A stretch of 64,000 nt of DNA from Edolisoma coerulescens. Its lineage: Eukaryota > Chordata > Aves > Passeriformes > Campephagidae. A model generated the notes under the pieces. That model saw only the letters and a list, made by a program, of their open reading frames with translations, was not told where the DNA came from and did no database searches. The stretch spans positions 15,777 through 79,776 of the forward strand of contig VWZW01000500.1 of NCBI GenBank assembly GCA_013397115.1, given 5' to 3'. The position numbers were made by a program, and so were the translations under genes. Shown in pieces: positions 22,301-33,958 of the stretch; within the stretch, counting starts at the first letter, position 1, and every line of letters begins with the position of its first letter.

Positions 22301-25300
22301 CTGCAGTTAGACGACAAACCTTTTAGAGAGAGTCTTTCACTGCACAGCCTTATCAGTAAAAGCTTGACACTCACAGGGAGGACTGTTCGTGCACACAAGC
22401 AAGGCACACATAGTTGTCGTGCAAACTTACCTCCTCCCGAAGCATAGTGAAGAGGAAGTTCATGAGGACAGCATGTTTGCGAGGGTACTTCTGACACAGA
22501 GCATTGATGGCCTGCACCACTACCACCTGCAGGAAAAGTAAAAAACAATTCTGTTTCACCAGGCAAGAAAAAATAAGCTGAATTGTATCAATTTTGTGCT
22601 GGTCTCCCTAGCCTGGAAATCATGGTTTTGTCTTTACTTATTCAAAAAATGCAATTTCAGGAGGTACAATCCTAGGAATTGGAGGAGATTGATCTTTATG
22701 CACTGGCCAGCCCCTAAGGAAAGCCCACACCCACTGGAAAGAAGATTTGATTCTCAGAAGGTGTCTCCCCAGAAGAGAGCATGTGACTTTGGAGCTGTAG
22801 GACTGAGGCATGGCTTAGGCAGACAACCTCAAATTCTTTCTCTTCCCTGCAAATATTCTGCTGCTCCATGCAGGTTTAGACCTGCACACAAACACGGACA
22901 CAGACCATGAGGTTTCTTCAGGAATCTGGGTGTCCCTCCTCCTCCCACTTCCTTACTTTGAACTCATCTGAGATTTCTGACATGAAAGAGGAGATCTGCT
23001 TCATGAGCCGGTCAATGCTGCTCTCACTGCCTGTTTTCAGCAGCGTGGTGATGGCCAGGGTGGCTATGCTACGGTTGGAGTCTGTCACAAGGTTCTCCAG
23101 GTCCAGGTTACAGGCAGTCACAGCAGATGGGTGCTTCATGGCCACCTGCAGCAGTGAAGGAAGAATGAAAATCCCTCAACAGATGCAAAAGGCCCAGCTG
23201 CCAAAACCCAGCAAAACTCACTCCTTCCCATAGAAGTAAGTGGTATAGACTGTATATGAGGGACATCTCAGACAAACAGCTAATCTGGAGTTAAGGTAAC
23301 AAGCTCTTGTTTCCTGCAGAATTGCACCCCTTGCTGGAAGAGAAGCAGTAGTAATAAACAATCTTTTACTATTTTTAACTCTCCTCTATATAATAAGAAA
23401 AGAAAGCTATCAACTCCCAACAAAAATTCAGCCTGACTAGCTGTGCAAAACAGCTCTGTGGGCGGAAGCACAGCAGTTACCAGACACTGCCGTTCTCTCT
23501 TTTTCCTTTATAATTTATAAGGGGAAGGGAAAAGCTGGAGCAAAGATTGCCACGGAGCAGGCAAGAAGTATCGTCAAGGTTTGATCCCTGTTTTACACAG
23601 AGCTTCCTCACCCTGGGAAGCTCAGAAGGGAAAGCAGTAATAGTAAGACCAGAGACATTCTAAGAGACCAGTGAAAATTATCAGGATTTTTTTTCCTTCT
23701 GTAGAGTGCTCTTTGAGGTTTTATTCCAGACATGAAATGTAAGGCTGTAGCACAAGACAGAGGTTATTCACACAATACCATCACATAATCTGACCCCTTG
23801 CTTCTGCACCTCCCTGCACATGAGACACTATTGGAGCTCCCAAGAGACTGGCTCCTACCTTGTTGAGGGTACGGACGGCTGCGTATCTTAGTGCTGCTTT
23901 CGGGGAGCTGCAGAACAGCTGCAGAACTGCAAGGTGGGAAAACCAACAAAGGCAGATGTTTAGGCACTCTATTATTGAGAAGCATTTCATACCTAAAGCA
24001 AGAGCTGCAGTGAAGAGACAGTTGCAAGCATAAGCTAACTAGAAACATGCTTAAGAAGCAATTGTACCTTTAACACAGTCCTCCCTTCTTCTTGTCCCCT
24101 TTGCCTTTGTCACATCCCTGCTGACAATTAACTCTTACCCACCTCCTTCTTCTTCCACAGTGCTGCTATTCTTTGCTCCTTGTGAAAGCCAAATTCATCA
24201 CCTTGTCACCTTTCCTATTAAGTCAATTTGAACTGTTCTCCATTTTATGCAAACACTGCTCCTTTCCCAGAACTGACCCATGAAGTAACACACACTTGAA
24301 CACACTGGGAAATACCTTTACAAGAACAAAGCTATTCACACACACCACAGGCTCTCAGCAGCAGCATAAAGCAACAAAGGATACAGCAGCATAACAAGCC
24401 TGAAACTACACAAGGTCCTTGTTTCTTGGGGCAATCAGCAGGTGTCACCACTGGAGGCTCATCATTCCCTCGCCATGGCCATGAGCACCCCACTTACCTG
24501 AGACAGCCGGAGCCAACTCCTTGGCAGTGCAGTTGGGCAGGTTAACAATGGCAGATGCAGCTTCATACACCACCATCTCATGCTTGTTTCTTAGGCAGCT
24601 CTCAATGAAATCAAACAGGGGGCTATCGCGGCTAAGGGACAAAAAAAACCCACAAGATTGAATTAAAGCAAAGGTACTAACAGAAATTAAGAATTCAGCA
24701 GCAGAAATGGGCAGGTCCCATAGCCCATGGAAAGATAAAAGCAGCCATAAACCCACTTTGTCCCCAGATTTTGCAGTGGTCATTATACGGTACTTCCAGC
24801 ATGGTTGAAAGTCAGGCTGCCTTCTGAGAAGACACCCTCTGCCTTACAGGCTAAAAGGAATCTCCCTCAACTCTCATACAGTGAGAAATGACTGTACACA
24901 CCGCAACTCTTATCCACCAGGAAGCCACACTGCATACAAGGTGGATAAACGATTACAGAAGACAAAGAAAATGAGGTAGAACAAAGAACAGCTATGCAAA
25001 ACAGTCCAGAATTAAGGTAGTCTTTGATGCGCAAGCAAGACTCACAGAAACCATCTCAAAACAACCATGAAGACATCCTGTATTTTCTCTGCTTTTACCC
25101 AACAATAAGAGGGCAGAGGGTGCGTGCTGCTCTTCAAAGACAGAAATAATGAGATGGCAAGTGAGCCTGCAGGAGGAGATGGAAGCAGGACCAGGAAATT
25201 CTTTCAGCAGGGCAAAGGAGCCCGCTCACCTGCCAGCCTCCTCCTCCAGCAGCTTGCTGGCTATTCGGATCATCATGCAGTAGGCAAATGGGGATTTGAG

Positions 25301-28300
25301 GCCGTGGCGCGTGAACTTGCTGAGCATCTTGTTGACTGCCAGGCGGTCATTCTTCCGCACGTGGTACAGCAAGCCCAGAGCATGATACTGTGCAGCGAAA
25401 GAGAACGTCACAAACCCACGGTGGGTTCTTTCCCCTTTTGTCCCCTTTGTCGCCCAGAGGTGCCTGGCTGAGCTCCAGCAATTTGCTCCATGCCCAGCTG
25501 CTGCTGGCTATTCCTCTGGTGGCAGTGGGTGTCCTACCTGCACCATGATATTGTCACTGGAAGCTGCCTCCTGAGCCTCGTTCACCCAGCGCTTTACCAC
25601 ATCATAACTGGTCCTCAGCAAGTGCTGGAGGGAGATGAAGCCACAACAACCCATAAGATAAGGATGTAAAAAGCTTTGGGAATTTCAGCTTATATTAAGA
25701 AGCAATCAGCCTTCCCCATGAGTGTGCTGGCAGCAGCAACTTATAGAAGAACAAGGGATCAGCATGCAGAGACCTGGCCAGGACAGCTGCGGACTCAGGA
25801 GGTTGATGGTCTCTTGCAAAGTCAGCACCAGTCCCTCAGTTAACAAAGACAGGAATAGCAACAAAACCCTGAAACTCCCAAGATGTCCAGTCCCACCAGA
25901 GATGACTGCTTCCCTGCCTGACCGTCCCTCAGGCCCGTGCTTCAGGGAGTACATACCAGGGAAGACACAAGAGCAGAGCTGGACACGCTTGGCACTTTGT
26001 CAACAATCGCCTGCTTCATATAGCGCTCAATGGCCTGCAACATGGTACTCTGCAGGGAGAGGGAAACAACAGCTGATATGGGAAAGCTGTTAGGAGTGTG
26101 AAAGGGGAGATACAAAGGCATGAAAAGCAGAGTGGAAGGTGGGATGGGGTAAAGTAGGAAAAAGTGAAGGGCATAGAGCTGCCCCACGGGAAAAGCAGCA
26201 CTTACATCAGTGATCTGACAGAGTGCTCTCACAGCGGGGCCTCGGTAATTGTCATCCTTCCCAGTCATGTCTTTGGTTAAGCTGGGAAAACAGGAAACTC
26301 TCAATACTGCACTCCTGAGCCAGCAGCTCTCAAGTGCACACACAGTGCACACAGAGCAGCAGGCAGCCAGCATCAAGGCTGAATGCCAAGCAGGCAGCTG
26401 CAGGCCTCAGGCAAATCCCACTGGGGTGGGAAGGCAGGAGGAAAAGATCAGTACTCAGGTCCCAAGCCCATCAGCAAGTTGCATAGGCTCCTGTTCACAA
26501 AGTGAGGCTGGAGCACACACACATACCCCTGAGGCATTTATTTTTCTTACTGAACACTCACTCCTGCCTTTTTCCCAGGGGCCTGGTCAGTGTGAGACCA
26601 TCTGTGAAGGGCCAGGAGTTCATCATACCACAGCATGTGAGACTGGCTTCTGTCTCAGCCCTTTACAGACCCTGTACCCTCAGGCTCCTGACTCCCTGGC
26701 AGGGCATTTCACTGGGATGATCAGCAATTCAGGAATGACTCACAGAGGGAATTTTGTTCCCTGGTGAAGTCGTATTCTGTGCTGCTACAGGAGCAGTAAA
26801 TCCTTGTCTACCTGTTGAAAGGCTTGGGATTTATGCCAGAATTCTTCAAAAAGTTTCAAGGCATTAAGACAGTTAATGAAAAAGCCTTTGCAAAAGGGGA
26901 AAGAACAGCAGTGCTACCATATCATGTAACCAAGAGACACTCCAAACACCCATGGGCATGGGATATGGGGACACAGCACATTTTACATACACCACTATGA
27001 GTTCAGTGTCTGTATTTTAATGGTCTTTTATAAAGGAAAACTTTTTCCTCACCAAGGGCATTCCCTGTCATCACCCTGCTTGGGGACTACAGTTATCTTC
27101 AAGAAGCTGGACAGACATTACTGAAGGGCATGTCAATATTACAGCAAGAAAAGTGAAGTGACTGACCTGCTAGTAACAATGATGACATCTTCTGCAATAG
27201 AAGACATTTCTTTGATAGTCAGGTAACACATCCTGCGAAGAGTTGGCTGGCAAGGAAATAAGCAAGAACGACATCAGCTGAGATGATCCCAGACAGGAAG
27301 GGATCTCAGTTTTCCCTGCTGACATAATTTTATTGTGAAGATCACAAGAATATGATACCTTCAGAGAGCCCCACTCCCTGAGTGAAGATGTACAAAATCC
27401 ATATTGATTAACAAAACACCTCTTCCTCTTCTAAATCCCTCAGTCTTAGGGTGAGGCCGTAGAGATACCAGATTTAGCTGGATCTACAGTTTCATCTTCC
27501 ACTTGTCATTCACATGAACAAGGAGAAAACCTTGAAACCATTTATTGGTTTCCTGGCTGAAAGCCTTGTGTTGCTTCAGAAGTAAGAAAGCCAACCATTT
27601 ATATTCCTGAGTCTGGGGATTTCTACACTGGTCTCATGATTTTAATAGCTTGCAGTTTGGGGGACAACTAATGACAGTGCTACTGCTGTGGGTAGGCACT
27701 AACTCCCAGCCTCTTCCAGGACACACAATTGCTGACTCTCAGCAGGATCTTTTAATGCTGGGCACAAAGCACAGTAAATTCCACCTGCCTACCACAATCT
27801 CAAGAGCTAAACAATTCAGAGGGAGGAATCTTGCCTCAAGAGCAGAGCATACTTCAGTTAAGCTGCTACAAGATCTGGGAAGGGCTAGGAAGCTGATCAC
27901 CATTTCTAAACTTTCACCCTACTCTTCCCACTCAGATCAGGTAGCTTCAGACAGGACAGAAAAGCTTATTGTATAAAAATGCATATCTCAAGGGACAACT
28001 TGTCCCACCAGGTAAATACAGAAAACAAAAGGCAGACTTACATCATTGGACTGAAAAAGCTTGGTCATAGCAAAGAAGGACTCGGTAGCTTCCATGACAC
28101 CAAGGTGCTCCCCCTGGTTGTTTGGAAAGAAGAAAGGAAATCCCAGTTATCACAACCAGCTTTGGGCCTGATGCACATGTCTGTATAGATGTACATTTTC
28201 TCTCTCTTACCTGGTTTATGAGATACAGGATCTTGGTGAGGATATGAGCACATTTTCGTGGGTTTATGGGAGTCTCATTAAACACTCGAGCCTGGAAACA

Positions 28301-31300
28301 AAGCACAGGCAAGGACTGACACCAACACCCCCTTGCAAACACTGTCCTGCCTGGTCTTGGCCAGTGATAGAAACAACACATTGTGAGTGAGGTATGGCAA
28401 GATCCTTAATGACTTTGGATCAGATTTTCCCTTAATTCCTGTTAAACATGGAGCCCTTTAAAGAGCTGGTTTTGCAGTCTGGGATTACAAATCCAAGAGC
28501 AATAAAGGTTTAAAGGCCAAATTTTCATCACACTTTCACAGGTCTGGATTGTGTGCTAGCTAAAACACCACTCTTCTGACAGACAAATTTGAGCTTGCCA
28601 AGGCTACAGGAGCCACTGCCGTTCCCAACCTCACAAGCAAACAGAATGCTGAAACAACAGGGGCTGGGGATTGAGATGTTCACTGGCTCTTGAACAGAAT
28701 GGCATTTCTTCAGAGAAAATTCATAGACTATTTAATAACCACTCACACCCCTCTCATTAATTTTGTCATCCACAAGACATTTGGGGTGTCCAAGGCCAAT
28801 TTCCCAATCTTCCTGGTTTAAGGTGAGCTTTCCCAGATAATTTTATTCCTTTTATTACTATTTATAGTTCACAGTCTTTAATTTGTTACAGAGACCATTT
28901 CAACCTTCTCCCTTCATCTGTCCAATAATAAAATAAGAACTGTTGCCCGTTTCTTTCAGAGCAAGCAGAACTGTAACAAACCCTCCTTTCCTTGCTGAAG
29001 TTCTCCAGTGACCTACTCAAGAGAGGGAGAGACTCTATCCAGAGTGGGGTACACAGAGGAGATGGTCTGAAGATTTACCTCTTGCAAGACTGCACTCTTC
29101 TCCAGGTGCTGGAATGGGTTGGAATTCCCACCTGCAAAACAAAAAGAGTAAAAGTCTCTCCAGGGATAGTGCCACGGGAAAGCAACTTTTTAACCACACC
29201 CATACTTTAAAAACAGTCTGAGCATTTTGGGGTGATTTTTTTTCATGAACACCAAGCAATCAGAGCACCCTCTTTGAAGTCATTAATTGGATGTCTTCAT
29301 GGCAGTCAGGGAAGGCAGAACAGACAGGACATTCTTCGACTTGTCGTCCCCTCCAGAAGTAACTGACTGTGAGCTGAGGTAGACTGATTAGCTGTAAAGT
29401 AACTGTGCTCCACAGTATCTCCAAAGACCTATTTCCACCCCTGGGCTGGGAGCTTGCTGGCAGTTAGAGCATCAATAGGACAGGCCTAGAAACAAAAGCT
29501 TAGACAGAAAGAGGTATCGCTCGCCAGACTGGTGAGTCAGGAGTGTTTTATCCCTCCCATATAAACCAATCAAGAATCCACCAGTAAAGTATTTTTGGCT
29601 CTATCACTAATTAAGAGTACAAGACAGCAGACTAGATAGGCTGGACACAAAGTAACTTTCACTGTTCCACTTAACAAAGTAAATTATACTAAATAATTAA
29701 AACCCCCAGCAATTAAGGATGAAATAATCAGAGGGAAAAGCACTATCATTCTGCATGGTCTTTATTAGATTGCCTCCCAAGCGTTTGTGAGCTGCAGCTT
29801 TTCAAAAGCTCCTAGTTATTGATAAGCAGGTTTTAATTAGTACCTATGTTCAGCCTGGCCCTGGGACAAAACGCAGCCTTTTTCAGGGTTCTTCCAGTGT
29901 TTGCTCCAAAGCCTGATCCACTAGAGAGAACATCTCCTGGGCCCAAATCTGACCTGACCCAAGCTTGAAGCATCCTAGGCTGGTGCCAGGAGCCCTTTCT
30001 AGAGTAAGCCTTACATACAAAAGCAAACACATCTGCACTCTGGCTCCTTCCTGGTTCATAAACTGCCCTCCTCTGGCTCAGGAGAAGTTTGCAAAGGCAG
30101 CAAGTGGCTGAACAAAGCACAGACACTTATGTGAGGTTGAAGAGGTAGAAGAAAACAAGGCAAAAGAGCAAAAACGTTTCTAGTATGAGTAAGAACCAGT
30201 TCTAGCATAAGCATGTGAATGTGCCCCAAAAAACCTGCCCAGCAGCCCAGTATTCCCATGGTCCAGCATGTCTACAATCCTTAAATCAGCCATGAACAAC
30301 ACAGCATCACCTCTTTATGTTTCACAGCACTAAGGATCTTGAAATACATTGTACATGGGGTCTCAGTCATCATAGCACCCTGCGTCAAAGTTTCCTTCCA
30401 CAGAGAGGGACAAAGATGCAGGGAGGGCAGAGGTTGTGTGTTCATAAAGCTCCTAATATTGGATAACTAACAACAATTTATTCTGATTTGTAGAGAAACA
30501 TAATTTTGTGCCCAAAATAACATGTCAAAGGGAGTGGGAGCAGCTCATCCAAGGCTAGCTAAACCATCCGTGGAAAGCAAAGACACAGAAGCCAATTAAC
30601 TGGATACTTGCATCTCCTGCCAGCCCCAGCCATAGGTAATGTCAATACCTTGATGGGTGTGGCAGGTGCAAACGAAGAGCAGCCCCCAAAAGTAAAGCCA
30701 AGAGCAATTCCCCTCCAACAGCTGCCTCACTAAATTCTCTGCTTATCAAGACGTCACTGGAGGCTTTGGACAAGGGAAACAAGGGCAAAGCATTTAATGC
30801 ACATTAAGATAAAAAGCAAGCATAGTCACTCAGAACAATCACCAAGATTTAAGCTGAATCAATTCGCTTCAGGACACACTGATTTGCTATGCAGAGCAAG
30901 CTGTGTAGAAAGCTTCATAGGAAGATGAAGATACCACAAGGCTCAACCATGAAAGGAAACACTGACTTATGAAGCATCGCTTCCACCTGAATTACACACC
31001 ACATAAAATATCAACTTCTTCCTTACTAACCGGCCTAAAGTTTTGAAAAGTCGGGCAACCACTTCGTGTTTCCTTGGTGCTCTCAGATTTTCTGATCCAC
31101 TGAAAGTAGCAGTGTTCGCATTGGAAGAGCAGACCACATGCGTCAGAAAAAGGGCCAGAAACTACGAATTGGATTCCACCTGGCTTTAGCACCTGGTTCG
31201 AGAGCTGGGCAACAGTGAACAGGGCTAATATGCTCAATATTTAGTCTCAGGCTCTGCACCTGGTGATGTGGCAGGTAACCTCGGTGTGCTGATGCCACCA

Positions 31301-31686
31301 GTTTAGCCTCTGGCTGCAGCTGTGAGAAGGCGGCAGCAGACTGCTCTAGTGCTCCCATAGTGCTCCTATGGCGCTCCCACAGCGCTTCCCACTGCGCTAG
31401 GCGCTCACCAGCCAGCCCCCGCTGCCAAGATGGCACCGAGCCTCCCCTCACAGCTCCCCTGGGGGTCCCCCCCTCACATCTGCCCTCGTACCCACAGGAG
31501 GGGCTCCCCCCTCACAGCTTCCCTCATTTCCACAGGAGGGGTCTCCCCTCACAGCTCCCTCCATAGCCACGAAGAGGTACCCCCTCACCAATCCCCTCCG
31601 TCCCCACAGAGGGGTCTCTTCCCTCACAGCGCCCCCGGCCTCCCCTCACCCGACTCCTCGTCCTTCTTGTCGAACTTCTTCAGCAT
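12857..31686 (-). CDS. COPG1: COPG1, coatomer subunit gamma-1, complete (24 exons, 874 aa)
   Basis: Subunit of the COPI coat that buds vesicles for Golgi-to-ER and intra-Golgi transport; with zeta-COP it forms an adaptor-like half of the F-subcomplex and binds ARF1-GTP and p24 tails. The start MLKKFDKKDEES and end ELPVDVIMASVG match gamma-COP. Joining 24 exons gives 2625 nt with every junction in frame, 874 residues, the length I know for human COPG1. Layout: residues 1 to about 550 HEAT-repeat trunk (Adaptin N), about 550-610 linker, about 610-760 immunoglobulin-like appendage, about 760-874 C-terminal platform. All introns look GT-AG. CNBP lies beyond COPG1 in human; UCN2 does so here. Gamma-1 rather than gamma-2 is inferred from synteny with HMCES and sequence recall. 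Confidence 0.98.
14764..16083. other. COPG1 intron 21, nothing recognised
   Basis: About 1.3 kb of ordinary intron sequence between exons 22 and 21. No repeat, RNA gene or hidden exon was seen. Confidence 0.6.
18528..18685 (+). mobile_element. CR1 LINE 3' end fragment in COPG1 intron 19
   Basis: About 160 nt match the 3' end of avian CR1 elements: the GGAAGAGTTCAAGGCCAGG and GTTGGAACTAGAT segments, then the diagnostic terminal octamer repeats ATTCTATGATTCTATGAT at about 18668-18685. It lies antisense to COPG1. The rest of the element (ORF1/ORF2) is absent, as is usual for 5'-truncated CR1 copies. Confidence 0.9.
19717..23926 (-). CDS. COPG1: COPG1 exons 11-17 (end of trunk and linker, residues 291-591)
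   Basis: Exons: 23859-23926, 22957-23145, 22431-22526, 20819-21062, 20358-20433, 19955-20058, 19717-19842. Landmarks: LQLFCSSPKAALRYAAVRTL, VTDSNRSIATLAITTLLKTG, CQKYPRKHAVLMNFLFTMLR, SKYIRFIYNRVVLEHEEVRA, FGAQNEEMLPSILVLLK and DDDNEVRDRATFYLNVLEQ. The last exon (LTVSIPGLERALHQYTLEPS) starts the flexible linker toward the appendage. Exon 14 at 244 nt is the longest of the gene. Confidence 0.95.
21063..22430. other. COPG1 intron 13, AT-richer, nothing recognised
   Basis: About 1.4 kb between exons 14 and 13, noticeably richer in A/T than the gene's exons. No element body or RNA gene was recognised. Confidence 0.6.
24498..31686 (-). CDS. COPG1: COPG1 exons 1-10 (N-terminal HEAT trunk, residues 1-290)
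   Basis: Exons: 31650-31686 (ATG), 29079-29131, 28211-28291, 28042-28113, 27167-27246, 26206-26281, 25957-26049, 25538-25624, 25230-25387, 24498-24631. Readable landmarks in order: NPFQHLEKSAVLQE, NPRKCAHILTKILYLINQ, FFAMTKLFQSND, LTKDMTGKDDNYRGPAVRAL, MLQAIERYMKQAIVDKVPSV, RWVNEAQEAASSDNIMVQ, YHALGLLYHVRKNDRLAVNK and SPLFDFIESCLRNKHEMVVY. Intron 1 is the largest (about 2.5 kb) and holds a minisatellite beside exon 1. Confidence 0.95.
29132..31649. other. COPG1 intron 1
   Basis: A 2.5 kb intron. Its distal two thirds are A/T-rich without a recognisable element. The part beside exon 1 (31330-31640) turns into short GC-rich tandem repeats, described separately. Confidence 0.7.
31440..31635. 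repeat. Minisatellite of about 37-40 nt units at the COPG1 5' end
   Basis: About five degenerate copies on the plus strand, each built from CCCTCACAGCTCCCTC followed by CCACAGGAGGGGTCTC or a close variant, ending 15 nt from exon 1. Just left of it (31345-31400) is a shorter imperfect repeat of GTGCTCCCATA type. Confidence 0.75.
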
Positions 31687-31779
31687 GGTGCTGCCGAGCG
31701 GCCCGTCGGTACGGCCCTCCCGTCCCGTGACAGTGGCAGTCCCAGTCTAGATCCCGATCCCCGTCCCGGTCCCGGTCCC

Positions 31780-31838
31780 NNNNNNNNNNNNNNNNNNNNN
31801 NNNNNNNNNNNNNNNNNNNNNNNNNNNNNNNNNNNNNN
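31780..31838. other. Assembly gap, 59 N, in the COPG1 promoter region
   Basis: The left flank is a run of CCCGGTC/CCCCGTC repeats, so the gap probably reflects a GC-rich tandem repeat. A CCAAT box on the minus strand (ATTGG at 31866-31870) lies beyond the gap and may belong to the COPG1 promoter. Confidence 0.97.
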
Positions 31839-31879
31839 GGGGCCAACCGGCAATGGCGCGGCCTGATTGGCGGAGGGGC

Positions 31880-32070
31880 GGGGCTGGGGTCTGGGGGTGA
31901 GCACTGGGGGGGCTGTGGGGAAGGGGCAGCGCTGGGGCCAGCACTGGGGACACTGGCGCTGGAGGGGACTCTACTGGAGACACTGGGGCTGGGGAGAGCA
32001 CTGGGCCTGGGGCAGGGGGCACTGGTGCCAGGGGAAACAGTGGGGTTGGGGGGGGGCACTGGGATCCTTG
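31880..32070. repeat. G-rich degenerate repeat (GGGGCACTGGG type)
   Basis: On the plus strand the motif GGGGC-ACTGGGG recurs about ten times with variation, giving strong strand asymmetry and many G3-G5 runs that could form quadruplexes. It lies just upstream of COPG1. Confidence 0.6.
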
Positions 32071-32401
32071 GGCTGGGCAGGGGGAGGAGAGATGAGGGGA
32101 TGCTAGGGGCAGAGGGCGCTGAAGCATGGGGCACACTGAGCCTCGGGGAGGACAGATGGGACACTGGGGCAGGACGTGGAAAGGAGGAGATCCTGGCAGG
32201 GAGAACCCTCTTCTTGGGGTGGACGTTTGTCACCCAGGCTGCCTGCCCTGGAGTGTCCCATCTTGGATGCACCATCTCTGGCAGGTCCTCCTGTGACCCC
32301 TGTCCCCACTGCTACTGGCACCCTGTCTGTACCCTGGACCACAAACTCCAGGCTCAGCCCCGCAGCACACACCCGGTGGGTGCAGGGGGTTGTCTGAAGG
32401 G

Positions 32402-32760
32402 GCCAGCGCTGCCCGGGCATCACCTGAGCCTCAGGTCAGGCAGGGATGGCAAAGGACCTGTTACCCACCTGACCACCTCACCCCAACTCACCATCTGCTG
32501 GCACATCCCTTCCTGAAATCTGTCCCTCCCATGGAATGTGGAGTCACCCCAGTTGCTTCTGCCCCTTTCCCAAAGCCAGTGCCCACTCCAGGGCGAAAGG
32601 GCTCACTCACCCTGCAGCAGGTACTCTTCGAAGAGCATGGCTGTGTCCCCCACCAGCTCCAGTGGCCCCCCTGCAGGTGTCTCCCGGCCTCTGCCTTGCT
32701 CGCACCACCCTGTACTTTGCACGGGGCGGCCGCACTCTGCTCTGCACTGCTCTTATCTCC
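32402..32760 (-). CDS. Possible small unassigned gene (first exons only)
   Basis: A minus-strand ATG at 32638-32636 (context ACAGCCATGC) opens MLFEEYLLQ and runs 28 nt to a strong donor CAGG/GTGAGT at 32611. About 115 nt upstream is a TATA/GATA-like GATAAGAG. Downstream, TTTCAG...GATG/GTGAGT brackets a 21-nt, phase-compatible mini-exon, and CTCAG then opens another phase-1 frame. I do not recognise the product, later exons are unclear, and it could be chance. It lies in the COPG1-UCN2 gap. Confidence 0.2.
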
Positions 32761-33023
32761 CAGCTGTGCTGAAAGTGGCAGCTCCGGTGGCACAACACGA
32801 TGTCCCTGTTGGCCCAGAGCTGCTGTGGGCTCCCTGGGCCAGGGGCTGGCTCCGCTGTTGGTGCAGGTTCTGACACCCCTCATTTGGAATTTAACGACCT
32901 CCCATGCTGGCCCCAGCCCAGAACATGCCCTCACAGCATCTTTGGGGAAAAGGAACACAAAATGGGAGTGTAAAGGGGTGCAGAACCCATATAAAGCACA
33001 ACAAGTTGTGTTTGATGCCACAT

Positions 33024-33029
33024 TTTATT
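33024..33029 (-). terminator. UCN2: UCN2 polyadenylation signal (AATAAA on minus)
   Basis: TTTATT on plus gives AATAAA on minus about 460 nt after the UCN2 stop, the first perfect hexamer downstream. Confidence 0.65.
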
Positions 33030-33491
33030 GTACACGCTCACTCAAAACTCCAGCTTTGAGGCTCGGCCAAGCTTTGTGGAGGATTTTGTGTGCTCCGGTC
33101 AGCCAGAGAGAAGAAGCACACAGGAAAAGCTGCCTGCCTGGATGCAGCCCCTTTGGAGACATCTCAGTGGTGGATGAGCAGGGAGGATGAGCAGGGAGCA
33201 AAGCCAAGCATAGAAATCCCTGTAGTGCCTGGGGCTGAGAACAGCTGTACTCCAGCACTGGCCAGGGTAAACCCAGCTGCATCTTCTCCAGTGGTGCGAG
33301 GTGATGGTTATCAAACCAAATCCTCCCGTGGCTGCTGCTTGTGCCATGAGCGCCGGGACCGGGACGATGAGGTGCCATGTCCACAGTCCCCTGCGGACAC
33401 ACCGCTGCCGCTCCACGCTTCCCTCCCTCCGCCTGTGCCCCGGGCAGCCCCGCTGCCCTCTCCAGCCCAGCTATATCCCAGCCGGGACCGT

Positions 33492-33941
33492 TTATCTCCT
33501 GCGCCCGAGGCGGGCCATCAGCTCGGCATTGGCAGCTGCCTTGGCCTGCAGCTCCTTCTCTCTGGCCAGGTCGAGCAGGATTTTCAGTAAGTGCGTGTGG
33601 ACATCGAGTGACAGGGACACCTTCCTCCCCTTTTTCCTGGGAGCAGCTCTCTTGGCGGCTGGGCTCCTTGGCCAGGGCAGTGCTCGTCTTTCTGATCCCT
33701 CTAGCAGCGGCAGGCTGGCTTTGTCCAGATGAGACCCTTCCCCAGAGCCATCGTCACCCCTCCTCGTTTTGGGGAGACCCGGCAGCATCTTGTTATCGCT
33801 GGGGGGTTCCTGCCTCATCAGCTTCCCTCCATCCACGGCTTGAGGGGCTGGCGGGAGCCGCTCACGGCTCGGTCCCTTCCAGGCTCTCGTTGGTGCCCCG
33901 AGGACCACTAGGAAGGTGAGCAGCATCCTGCCTCGCAGCAT
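33492..33941 (-). CDS. UCN2: Urocortin precursor (UCN2 by synteny), 149 aa, exon 2
   Basis: Secreted peptide hormone of the CRH family; family members of this type activate the CRH type 2 receptor in stress, feeding and cardiovascular control. The exon follows a CCCCGCAG acceptor. The precursor has a signal peptide (MLLTFLVVLGAPTRA, cut expected near residue 20), a cryptic propeptide, a basic cleavage site RKKGRK (102-107), then mature VSLSLDVHTHLLKILL...NAELMARL (108-145, 38 residues), and Gly146 with Arg-Arg-Arg and stop, the standard signal for C-terminal amidation. LSLDV is the urocortin 2/3 hallmark; AAANAELMA is closer to what I know of UCN3, but the neighbour is COL7A1, as for human UCN2. 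CDS in the last exon fits the family. Single-copy and intact. Confidence 0.93.
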   Translation of the reverse strand: MLRGRMLLTFLVVLGAPTRAWKGPSRERLPPAPQAVDGGKLMRQEPPSDNKMLPGLPKTRRGDDGSGEGSHLDKASLPLLEGSERRALPWPRSPAAKRAAPRKKGRKVSLSLDVHTHLLKILLDLAREKELQAKAAANAELMARLGRRR

Positions 33942-33958
33942 GGCCGGGAGTGCCTGCG

